Part shown: piece by piece, positions 10,343-17,232 of the stretch
Numbering within the stretch: position 1 is the stretch's first letter
Layout of the letters: each line of letters opens with the position of its first letter
From: Phycisphaerae bacterium
GTDB lineage: Bacteria; Planctomycetota; Phycisphaerae; UBA1845; UTPLA1
NCBI GenBank assembly: GCA_016935885.1
Contig: JAFGQA010000330.1
Location: 1 to 26,816, forward strand
Length of the DNA: 26,816 nt
Reading direction: 5' to 3'
Position numbers and translations under genes: made by a program
Notes under the pieces: generated by a model
What the model was told of the DNA's origin: nothing
The model's input: only the letters and a program-made list of their open reading frames with translations
Databases searched by the model: none

Positions 10343-10421
10343 CAAGCACTAAAGGAAGATAAGCACAAGGGCTTTGCTTGCGCGGGATCATATCACCACG
10401 ATGATCGTCTCGCAAGCACAA
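10343..10421. promoter_or_regulatory. three 9-mer repeats YAAGCACWA at the dnaA promoter
   Basis: CAAGCACTA (10343-10351), TAAGCACAA (10360-10368) and CAAGCACAA (10413-10421) share one orientation and match YAAGCACWA. The third covers most of the dnaA -35 box; the other two lie in the leader, 17 bp apart. They do not match the canonical DnaA box TTATCCACA. They may be sites for a regulator of dnaA. Confidence 0.4.
10387..10415 (-). promoter_or_regulatory. sigma70-type promoter of dnaA
   Basis: On the minus strand, -35 TTGCGA (10415-10410) and -10 TATGAT (10392-10387) are separated by exactly 17 bases. The -35 matches 4 of 6 and the -10 matches 5 of 6 consensus bases. It predicts a start of transcription near 10380, about 110 bases before the dnaA ATG. 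Confidence 0.6.
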
Positions 10422-10449
10422 ACTGCTGAGCATCAGCCGCGGCCGCTCT

Positions 10450-10566
10450 CCGGCACCGCGTTTTTCAGAAGGGGCGAATCCGATCGCTGGGTGGAGAATC
10501 TCCTCTCGGTCCCGGTCTTGTGTTGAGAAGGGGTCCTTGACAGAGCGTACGGTGGCACTACTTATG
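10450..10566. repeat. copy A of a duplicated palindromic element upstream of dnaA
   Basis: It shares with 10640-10756, in order, ACCGCGTTT, a GAGAATC hairpin core, CAGAGCGTAC and a CTAYTYRTGAA end, at a constant offset of about 190 bp. Its hairpin (GGTGGAGAA facing TCTCGGTCC) is partly decayed compared with copy B. It is related to the palindrome family at 3728-3860. Confidence 0.6.
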
Positions 10567-10567
10567 A

Positions 10568-10612
10568 AGCCCAGCGCTGGGCTGCAAAGAGGGCCCAGGC
10601 GATGCGCCTGGG
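10568..10612. repeat. two further palindromes between copies A and B
   Basis: AGCCCAGCGCTGGGCT (10568-10583) is a perfect 16-bp palindrome. CCCAGGCG-ATG-CGCCTGGG (10594-10612) is a perfect hairpin with 8-bp arms. Both are GC-rich, unlike the CGAGAA family, and appear to be separate short repeat types. Nothing coding is seen here. Confidence 0.6.
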
Positions 10613-10639
10613 ATGCCCCCAGCCCCTTTGCCCATGGCC

Positions 10640-10756
10640 CTGGTACCGCGTTTCACAGGAGACGCGACTACGACTGGACCGAGAATCCCTTCTCGGTCCT
10701 GAAGCCTGTGCCGAGAAAGAACCTCGGCAGAGCGTACAGTCGTTCTATTCGTGAAA
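10640..10756. repeat. copy B of the duplicated palindromic element
   Basis: It holds a perfect hairpin GGACCGAGAA-TCCC-TTCTCGGTCC (10676-10699) and a second one TGCCGAG-AAAGAAC-CTCGGCA (10709-10729), then CAGAGCGTAC. The first keeps the TCCC loop and GAGAA core of the family at 3728-3860. The outer pairs differ in both arms at once (GGACC with GGTCC instead of GGTGC with GCACC). Confidence 0.7.
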
Positions 10757-10842
10757 CGCCGTACTAGGACATAGGGTGACCCAGGCCGCCTGGAGCGGCG
10801 ACCGCCGCCGAGTGCTTGCCGGGCGGCGGTGTACGAATAGAA
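10743..10842. other. 100-bp highly self-complementary block
   Basis: Outer arms TTCTATTCGT (10743-10752) and ACGAATAGAA (10833-10842) pair perfectly over 10 bp. Inside are CCAGG-CCG-CCTGG (10781-10793) and ACCGCCGCC / GGCGGCGGT (10801-10809 and 10822-10830). It may fold as a structured RNA or a cruciform. The remaining 10843-10966, up to the TPR gene, shows no clear promoter. Confidence 0.5.
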
Positions 10843-10966
10843 TGCGGGATGGGGCGATTGCGCCTGTGCGGTGCGTCATGGTCGTGCCGCGTAGCCTGGG
10901 GGCATGCGCCGAGGGCGTGGTGCGCCGATCGCTTTGGTTGGCTTTTTTGGAGAAGTACGGTCAGAC

Positions 10967-12298
10967 ATGGAAACGACACCCGACCTTGGCGCGACGTTTG
11001 AACAGGATGTCCTAGCGCCCGATTCCTACGCGACTGTGAAAGAGTTGGCCTTCGCCAATGGGGAATCCGTGAATCGGTTTCTTGAGCTTCTCCATCGGCT
11101 TGAGGAGAAGACGGAGGCCGGCGAGGGGAATGTCGGGCGCCAAGCCCTCAAGCTTGGCATGTGCCACCTCTTGCTTTCGCGCCAACAAAGGGCCATTCAT
11201 TGGTTGCAGAAGGCCGAGCGCTGCGCCGAGAGCAGCTACTATCTCGGCCAGGCCTACCTCAACGGAGGGAGATACCACGAGGCTGCCTCACGATTCGAGG
11301 AGGCCGCCGAACAGGGGTGGGACCGCCTCGAATGCGATTGTCTCAGGGCCGAGAGCCTGCTCCTGGCTGGGGATGAGGACAAGGCAGTGGAGATTCTGGA
11401 TCGGCATGTCGCTGACGGTGGGGATTCCGCGTGCTGGTTCTACACGAAGGGGCGGTTGGCCCAGCAGCGAGGTGATCTCGACGAGGCGATCGAGTGCTTT
11501 GAGGCCGCCCTCGATAGGGATGAGGAACATGCAGCGTCGCTGTTTCACCTTGCCTACATCCTGGATTTACATGGGAGCGACGAGCGCGCCAGGGAGCTGT
11601 ATCTTGACTGCACCTGTCTTCCGTTCGTGCACGCGAACGCCTTGTTTAATCTCGCCGTGATGTATGACGACGACGGCGAGTACGAGGCAGCGGCGCAGTG
11701 CTTCCGTCGCGTGCTCGCGGTGGATCCCAACAACGCCAGGGTAGCGTTGTACTTGAAGGGTGTGCTGGCCGCTCGGGACATGTACATCGATGAGCAGCAG
11801 GTCAAGGAGCGGGAGAAGCAGAACGCGGTGCTCGACATCCCCGTCACGGACTTCGAGCTTTCCGTCCGCAGCCGCAACTGTCTCAAGAAGATGAACATCT
11901 TCACGCTTGGCGACTTGCTCAGGACGACCGAGGCTGAGCTGCTTGGGTACAAGAACTTCGGCGAGACCTCCTTGAGGGAGATCAGGGCCATGCTCACCCA
12001 GAAGGGCCTCCGGCTCGGGCAGAACGCCGTGGAGCCAACCAGCGCGTGCTCTGTGGCCGTGCTCCCCGCGGCGCCGCATCAGGGTGATCCGGAACTCCTC
12101 GCGAGGCCGGTATCCTGCCTGGAACTGTCCGTGCGTGCGAGGAGGTGCCTTCAGGGCCTCAACATCGGCACGCTCGGCGACCTCGTAGCCAGAACGGAGG
12201 CCGAGTTGCTGGCGTCCAGGAACTTTGGTCAAACGTCGCTCAACGAGATCAAGGGCTGCTTGGTCGAACTTGGCTTATCGCTGAGAACGGTCGAGTAG
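10967..12298 (+). CDS. TPR protein with two C-terminal RNA polymerase alpha-CTD-like domains
   Basis: A 443-residue soluble protein. Residues about 50-290 form tetratricopeptide-like helical repeats, for example SYYLGQAYLNGGRYHEAASRFEEA, TKGRLAQQRGDLDEAIECFEAAL and NLAVMYDDDGEYEAAAQCFRRVLAVDPNN. Two copies of a domain that matches the C-terminal domain of the RNA polymerase alpha subunit follow: about 291-351 (FELSVRSRNCLKKMNI ... NFGETSLREI) and about 381-440 (LELSVRARRCLQGLNI ... NFGQTSLNEI). Both keep the Arg equivalent to E. coli alpha R265 and the helix-hairpin-helix. Asn268 and Cys269 are kept in copy 1; copy 2 has Arg at 268. Lys298 is Thr in both. It may bind DNA (UP-element-like) or transcription factors, with TPRs recruiting a partner; this is inference. 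ATG at 10967 follows GGAGAAG. The next gene is a SpoIID homologue 58 bp on. Confidence 0.8.
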   Translation: METTPDLGATFEQDVLAPDSYATVKELAFANGESVNRFLELLHRLEEKTEAGEGNVGRQALKLGMCHLLLSRQQRAIHWLQKAERCAESSYYLGQAYLNGGRYHEAASRFEEAAEQGWDRLECDCLRAESLLLAGDEDKAVEILDRHVADGGDSACWFYTKGRLAQQRGDLDEAIECFEAALDRDEEHAASLFHLAYILDLHGSDERARELYLDCTCLPFVHANALFNLAVMYDDDGEYEAAAQCFRRVLAVDPNNARVALYLKGVLAARDMYIDEQQVKEREKQNAVLDIPVTDFELSVRSRNCLKKMNIFTLGDLLRTTEAELLGYKNFGETSLREIRAMLTQKGLRLGQNAVEPTSACSVAVLPAAPHQGDPELLARPVSCLELSVRARRCLQGLNIGTLGDLVARTEAELLASRNFGQTSLNEIKGCLVELGLSLRTVE

Positions 12299-12356
12299 CG
12301 CCCGGCCCAAAAGGCACTTGGCCTCACGCGCAGCGCGAGTCGAAGGAGCGTACGCG

Positions 12357-13670
12357 TTGTTGCCCATTGGAAGAGACCGTGTCACAAAGCGCTCGTGGGC
12401 CGTATGGGCCCGCCGCGCCGGGCCGATCCCACTCCTGGTGGGCGCGCTCGGGGCGTTGAGTCTGCTTTTCGTCGGCTGTTTCCACCTTGCCGAGACGACG
12501 CGATCGCGGCACGAGGGCCTGACGCCACTGGAGGTGCCCCTCGACAGGCTGATCCGCGTTCGGCTCGACGGGGACGGCAGGCGCGTCCTTGAGGTCACAG
12601 CCCCGTGCACCATCACGGAGACCGTAACAGGCCGGCTGTTGGCTTCGTCAATCGCCAGGCTCGGTCCCCGCTCTGTTCGGGCGGCCGCCGCAGGCGGCAT
12701 CGAGATCGGTGATGAACGTTTCGGCAGCGAGGACATTCTCATCTCGCCCGGGCGCGACGCGAGCATTGTGCTGGACAACCGGACCTACCGGGGCTCCCTG
12801 CGGATACAGCGCGTCGGCGAGGAGTTGGTTTTCGATAACCACGTCGATGTCGAATCCTACCTGCGTGGCGTCCTGCGCGGCGAACTCCCACGGTGTTTCC
12901 ATCCGGAGTCCTTCAAGGCCCAGGCCGTCGCGGCCAGGACCTATGTCCTTTACCAGAAGCAGACCCGAGCCGGCTTGTGTCAAGCCGGTGGTGCCGCGGG
13001 GAGGTCGTTTGACGTGTTCGACCACGAGGGTAGCCAGATGTACATCGGCGTCCGGGGTGAGGACGGAATCGCCGTTCAGGCAGTCGAGCAGACCCGTGGA
13101 GAGGTCTGCGTGTGGAACGACGGGACGGGAGACCGGATCTTCTGCACCTACTATTCCTCCGCCTGTGGTGGATGCTCACAACCGGTCAATAATGTCAAGA
13201 CCAACGAGCCGGCCATCCCGCCGCTGTCGGGCAACGTGCTGTGCCGGGATTGTTATCTCGCCAGGTTCTACCGCTGGGGTCCTGTCGAGCTGTCGAAGGC
13301 CGAGCTCACCGAGCGCCTCGTCGCCCACTATCCCTCACTTCGCAGATTGGGCACGATCGTCGGGCTCAAGCCCAAGGGGGAGACGCCCGATGGTCGCATC
13401 ATCCGCATCCAGCTCAACGGTGCGAACGGCTGCAACGAGACCCTCGTCGGCGAGGACTTCCGGCTCTCGATCGGCGGCCGAACACTCAAGTCCACGAATT
13501 TCGTCATCGAGACTCACAGCGACTCGTTCGTTTTCAAGAATGGCAGAGGTTACGGCCATGGCATTGGACTCTGCCAACACGGGATGGAGACCAAGGCTCG
13601 CCGCGGCATGAAGTACCGAGAGATTCTCGGTGTGTATTATCCAGGGGCCAAGGTCGAGAAGATATACTGA
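12357..13670 (+). CDS. SpoIID/LytB domain protein, probable membrane-anchored lytic transglycosylase
   Basis: A protein of about 437 residues with one N-terminal membrane helix (about residues 24-43) and the SpoIID fold outside the membrane. SpoIID proteins cleave denuded glycan strands of peptidoglycan. The core VESYLRGVLRGELPRCFHPESFKAQAVAARTYVL holds the putative catalytic Glu (about E176), equivalent to the essential Glu of Bacillus SpoIID. The C-terminal NGRGYGHGIGLCQHGM is the second signature. CGGCS and CRDCY (about 270-305) could bind a metal. The TTG at 12357 is preferred because AAGGAG lies 8 bases before it; there is no ATG ahead of the membrane helix. It is cotranscribed with the TPR/alpha-CTD gene and followed by a good terminator. 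Planctomycetes do not sporulate, so a role in wall remodelling is more likely. Confidence 0.85.
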   Translation: MLPIGRDRVTKRSWAVWARRAGPIPLLVGALGALSLLFVGCFHLAETTRSRHEGLTPLEVPLDRLIRVRLDGDGRRVLEVTAPCTITETVTGRLLASSIARLGPRSVRAAAAGGIEIGDERFGSEDILISPGRDASIVLDNRTYRGSLRIQRVGEELVFDNHVDVESYLRGVLRGELPRCFHPESFKAQAVAARTYVLYQKQTRAGLCQAGGAAGRSFDVFDHEGSQMYIGVRGEDGIAVQAVEQTRGEVCVWNDGTGDRIFCTYYSSACGGCSQPVNNVKTNEPAIPPLSGNVLCRDCYLARFYRWGPVELSKAELTERLVAHYPSLRRLGTIVGLKPKGETPDGRIIRIQLNGANGCNETLVGEDFRLSIGGRTLKSTNFVIETHSDSFVFKNGRGYGHGIGLCQHGMETKARRGMKYREILGVYYPGAKVEKIY

Positions 13671-13673
13671 CTC

Positions 13674-13698
13674 AAAATGACCAACTCTTGGTCTTTTT
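13674..13698 (+). terminator. intrinsic terminator of the TPR-SpoIID transcript
   Basis: Stem GACCAA / TTGGTC (13679-13684 and 13688-13693) with loop CTC, followed directly by TTTTT and preceded by AAAA. It starts 9 bp after the SpoIID stop codon and is the clearest intrinsic terminator in the window. Confidence 0.8.
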
Positions 13699-13720
13699 CA
13701 GGAGGGTTAGAGGGTTCAGG

Positions 13721-13903
13721 CCGGATTGTTCATACCACAGAGGCCGCAGAGAACGCAGAGTGTTGTTGAGAAGGAAGTTATGGCAAAACCCGAGTGCCTT
13801 TTGTTCTGACAGTGTGTATCACCAGTCATCCTGCGCCAGCTTCGCCAGACTTCTTTCTGACACCCCTCTGTGATCTCTGTGTGCTCTGTGGTGAATTATC
13901 CGG
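13721..13903. mobile_element. MITE-like inverted-repeat element (CACAGAG family)
   Basis: Left arm 13721-13760 and right arm 13866-13903 are inverted repeats. Read inward both begin CCGGAT, then TTCA, then ACCACAGAG, and continue with CAGAG every 9 bases (three per arm). The inner 27-base blocks match at 22 positions. The interior of about 105 bp has no open frame. It looks like a short non-autonomous element or an old hairpin repeat. It fills most of the 393-bp gap before the cyclase gene; 13904-14063 shows nothing further that I can name. Confidence 0.65.
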
Positions 13904-14063
13904 GTGAGCAAGTCGTGGCTTATGACGTCGCGATGAGCCGCCGAAACTGTCGTGTTGCAGCGATCGTCACACTTGGATCCTTCAATCCTCGATTGCTCGA
14001 ATCGTCCTACAACGTGTTCGGACGGCACCGATTCGTTTGAATGGCACGTGTGACGGCAGAACC

Positions 14064-17000
14064 ATGTTGGCCCATCGTCCCCGACTGAACGGCATTCTCA
14101 CCGGACTGGCCGTGACGATCCTCTGCACCGTCTGGTTCTTCGGGATCAACCCCGAAGACGAGGTGGAATTGGTCGCCTTTGATTGCCGCGTTCGGGAGTG
14201 CAATGCGCTGGAGCCCATTCCGCCGATCGTTCACGTCGATATCGACGATAGCGCGATTGAGCGCGTGGGCCGCTGGCCGTGGCGCAGGGATCAACTCGCT
14301 GACCTGATCCGAACGCTGCACGAAGTGGGTGCGAAGGTCATTGCGGTGGATCTCCTGCTCAGCGACCCGCAGGCGCCGTTCGTCACCGATCCACGCTACA
14401 CCAGCGACAGCGATGTGGAGCCCGACGTCGAGGTGGTCGGCAAGCTGTCCGAGGAGAATGTGATCCTCGGCGATCTCGAACTCGCCGAGGCGATTCGAAC
14501 ATCGGGTAACGTCTTCCTCTCCGTCCACCTGGACGTGAGGGCCCCGGGCCAACTCGACTCGGATCGCGATCGGCTCAGGGCGCTCTGGCGCCGCAAGGGA
14601 ACCGTGACGCAAGACGACGCGCGCAGGGAACTCGCGCTTAAGGACACGCCGGAACTCCGGGAGTACGTCAGCAAGGAACTGCTTCGGCTGCGCATGGCTG
14701 ATCTGCTGCGCGAGGATTTCACCAGGACGGACCGGCAACTCGCCGGCTCATTGGATGAAGACCTCGGCAAGGTCGTCGCCGTCGTCGCGGGCGTCAAGTC
14801 CGAGGTAGCGGTCGAGTTGGTCGGCGGGTTCTTCACGAGTGGCGCGACTCCGGAACTCGATGTCGTCCTCGATGCGATTCTGCGTGAGCAGAAGGATCGA
14901 GACAACGCCGACCGGCGGGACGTGCTCGCCGCCTACCGCAGGCACCTGGGCCTTGCGCTGCTGCGCAAAGCCACGCACCCGCTGGACGCCGCCCGTGCTG
15001 GCAGGTTCAGTCGGGCCACGCGAGCTGATCCGCCGCACTTCCTACTTGCCGAGTCCGCGCGGGACGTAGGCGTAGTGAATTTCCGGAAGGATGTCGGCGG
15101 CGGCACGCGGCGCGTCCCGTTGATCGTGAACTATGGCGGGAGGGCGTTGAAGCACCTCGGCCTTGCTGTCGCGTGCTACGTGCTCGGCCTGGACGCCGAT
15201 CATATTACCGTCTCGGATGACAACGTCTTGACGATTCCACGTCTCGACGGTTCGGAGCCGTACGCCGTGCCGCTGGATGACGACGGGAACTTGATCATCA
15301 ACTGGACCAAGACCGCGAAAGACTGGCGCGATTTCAAGGATTTTCCACACATCTCCGCCGCGAAGGTCTGGGCCATTGTTGATGCCCGCAGGCGGATGGA
15401 GAGCAACAACGTTGCCATAGCCTATGCGTACGCTGATGTGGTCACCATCTCCAGGGGCGAAGCCCAGACGAGCGTTGATGCGCCGGAAGGCACCAGCATG
15501 ACGACGATTCGGGGGGATGACACGTTTCGGAGGAGGGTGAACGAGTACATTGCACTTCGGCGAGACGCTCGTCTCGCCACGCTGCGCCAGGATACGCCGG
15601 CGGCAAAGCTGGAGGAAATGGAGCGCGAAGTGGCCGCAAGGCGTGGGGACATCGACCAGGAGTGTCAGATCGCCGTTTCGGTCATCAGATCGCAGCGTGG
15701 AGCCCTTGACGAAATCACCCCTGAGGAGCTCGAGAACGATCCGGGGCTCCGCGAAGAGGTTGAGCGAATCCGGATGGCGCTGGAGCGCATCGATGTCGAT
15801 ATCCCCCGGCTTCGGGCCGCGAACGAGGACCTGCAGGCGTCGGTTGATTTCCTGACGCGAGAACTTCGCGAGCAAATTGAAGGAAAATACGTCTTTGTCG
15901 GTTTCGCGGCCACCGCTCTCGGAGACATCGTCTCCACGCCGATCGATCCGCAAACCAACGGCGTCATGTGCCATGCACAGGTCCTGAACTCGTTCCTGCA
16001 GAATCGCTTCATCGCGCGGGCCGGCCGGTTCACTGAGATCGTCATCTGTCTGGTGCTCGGGATCGTTGTCGCCGTCATGACCTCTGTGCGCGGCCCGAAA
16101 TTCGCCCTGCTGGCGACGATGGGCCTGATCGTCGCGTATGCACTGTTCAACGCGTACGTGGTCTTCATGAAGCTGCACCTGTGGCTGGCGCTTGCCGCCG
16201 TCCTCATCACGATGGCCGTGACGTGGGCCATCGTGACCCTGTTCCGCCAGCTCATCGCCGAGCGGGAGAAGCGATTCTTCTCCAAGCAGCTCAGTCAGTA
16301 CACCTCCCCCGCCATCGCCGCCAAGATCGCGGAGAGCCCCGAAGCCGCACGGGCCTTCAAGACCGTCCAGACCCGTGAAGTGACCTGCTTCTTCAGCGAC
16401 CTACAGGGCTTCACCACCATCAGCGAACAGCAAGACGCCGAGGTCGTTCAACATGTTCTTAACGCTTACCTAGATCGCATGAGCCAGGCCATCTGGTCGC
16501 AGCACGGCCTGGTCAACAAGTTCATGGGTGATGGCATCATGGCGTTTTTCAATTCCTCCGTGGACCCGCTGCCGCAGCATCCACGCGTGGCGTGCGAGAC
16601 GAGCCTCATCACGCTTGACGAGCTTGAGAGATTGAAGGCCGAGCAGGAGGGACTCCCGGCATCACCCGTTTTCGCCAAGCTGCACATGCGGGTAGGTGTG
16701 GCCACCGGTAGCTGCAAGAACGGCGACATGGGCTCCGACCTCAAGGCCGACTACACCGTGATCGGTGACGTCGTCAACCTCGCAGCCCGTCTGGAGCCGG
16801 CCAACAAGGTGTTCGGCACGCAGATCATGGTATCGGGCCCGACGCGGGAGGCAGTCAAAGAGCTTTACGAGTTCCGCTACCTGGCCGAATTGCAGGTCAA
16901 GGGCAAGGCGCGGACGGTCCCGGCGTACGAACTGATCTGTCGAAAGGGCGAACTCAGCGACGACCAGCGCGCATACGTCGAGAGATTCCAAGCCGGCGTG

Positions 17001-17171
17001 GAGCTTTACAAGCAGCGGAGGTGGGACGAGTGCATCGTCCACTTCACTCGCATCCTGGCCAGGAAGTTCGACGACCTCGGCGCCAGCCGATATATAGACG
17101 CTTGTCAGGAGCTCAAGACCTTCCCGCCAGATGATGACTGGAACGGGGCGTTGGAGCTCAAGGAGAAGTAG
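14064..17171 (+). CDS. CHASE2-domain class III adenylate cyclase
   Basis: A 1035-residue membrane sensor that should make cAMP. A membrane helix at about 10-30 is followed by an extracytoplasmic CHASE2 sensor (IVHVDIDDSAIERVGRWPWRRDQLADLI ... YVFVGFAATALGDIVSTPI). Three membrane helices (about 655-735) lead to the cytoplasmic catalytic domain (about 771-950). Metal-binding Asp779 (FFSDLQGFT) and Asp823 (KFMGDG), the ATP-selecting pair Lys819 and Thr898 (DYTVIGD), and Asn905 and Arg909 (VVNLAARLE) are all present, so it is probably active and ATP-specific. The CHASE2 region is much longer than usual: one insert lies at about 165-330, and a second, helical and charged, at about 470-610. ATG at 14064 is chosen because the membrane helix follows; a TTG lies 9 codons upstream. 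A CHASE2 ligand is not known. Confidence 0.9.
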   Translation: MLAHRPRLNGILTGLAVTILCTVWFFGINPEDEVELVAFDCRVRECNALEPIPPIVHVDIDDSAIERVGRWPWRRDQLADLIRTLHEVGAKVIAVDLLLSDPQAPFVTDPRYTSDSDVEPDVEVVGKLSEENVILGDLELAEAIRTSGNVFLSVHLDVRAPGQLDSDRDRLRALWRRKGTVTQDDARRELALKDTPELREYVSKELLRLRMADLLREDFTRTDRQLAGSLDEDLGKVVAVVAGVKSEVAVELVGGFFTSGATPELDVVLDAILREQKDRDNADRRDVLAAYRRHLGLALLRKATHPLDAARAGRFSRATRADPPHFLLAESARDVGVVNFRKDVGGGTRRVPLIVNYGGRALKHLGLAVACYVLGLDADHITVSDDNVLTIPRLDGSEPYAVPLDDDGNLIINWTKTAKDWRDFKDFPHISAAKVWAIVDARRRMESNNVAIAYAYADVVTISRGEAQTSVDAPEGTSMTTIRGDDTFRRRVNEYIALRRDARLATLRQDTPAAKLEEMEREVAARRGDIDQECQIAVSVIRSQRGALDEITPEELENDPGLREEVERIRMALERIDVDIPRLRAANEDLQASVDFLTRELREQIEGKYVFVGFAATALGDIVSTPIDPQTNGVMCHAQVLNSFLQNRFIARAGRFTEIVICLVLGIVVAVMTSVRGPKFALLATMGLIVAYALFNAYVVFMKLHLWLALAAVLITMAVTWAIVTLFRQLIAEREKRFFSKQLSQYTSPAIAAKIAESPEAARAFKTVQTREVTCFFSDLQGFTTISEQQDAEVVQHVLNAYLDRMSQAIWSQHGLVNKFMGDGIMAFFNSSVDPLPQHPRVACETSLITLDELERLKAEQEGLPASPVFAKLHMRVGVATGSCKNGDMGSDLKADYTVIGDVVNLAARLEPANKVFGTQIMVSGPTREAVKELYEFRYLAELQVKGKARTVPAYELICRKGELSDDQRAYVERFQAGVELYKQRRWDECIVHFTRILARKFDDLGASRYIDACQELKTFPPDDDWNGALELKEK

Positions 17172-17183
17172 GTTGAATTCGCG

Positions 17184-17201
17184 GGTCCGCGGATGCGGGC
17201 C
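17184..17201. terminator. hairpin between convergent genes
   Basis: GGTCCGC-GGAT-GCGGGCC forms a 7-bp stem with one G-T pair, in the 61-bp gap between the convergent cyclase and protease-like genes. There is no T-run. Confidence 0.3.
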
Positions 17202-17232
17202 TGCGAACGCGCGTTGTCGCCGAGCACAGCGT

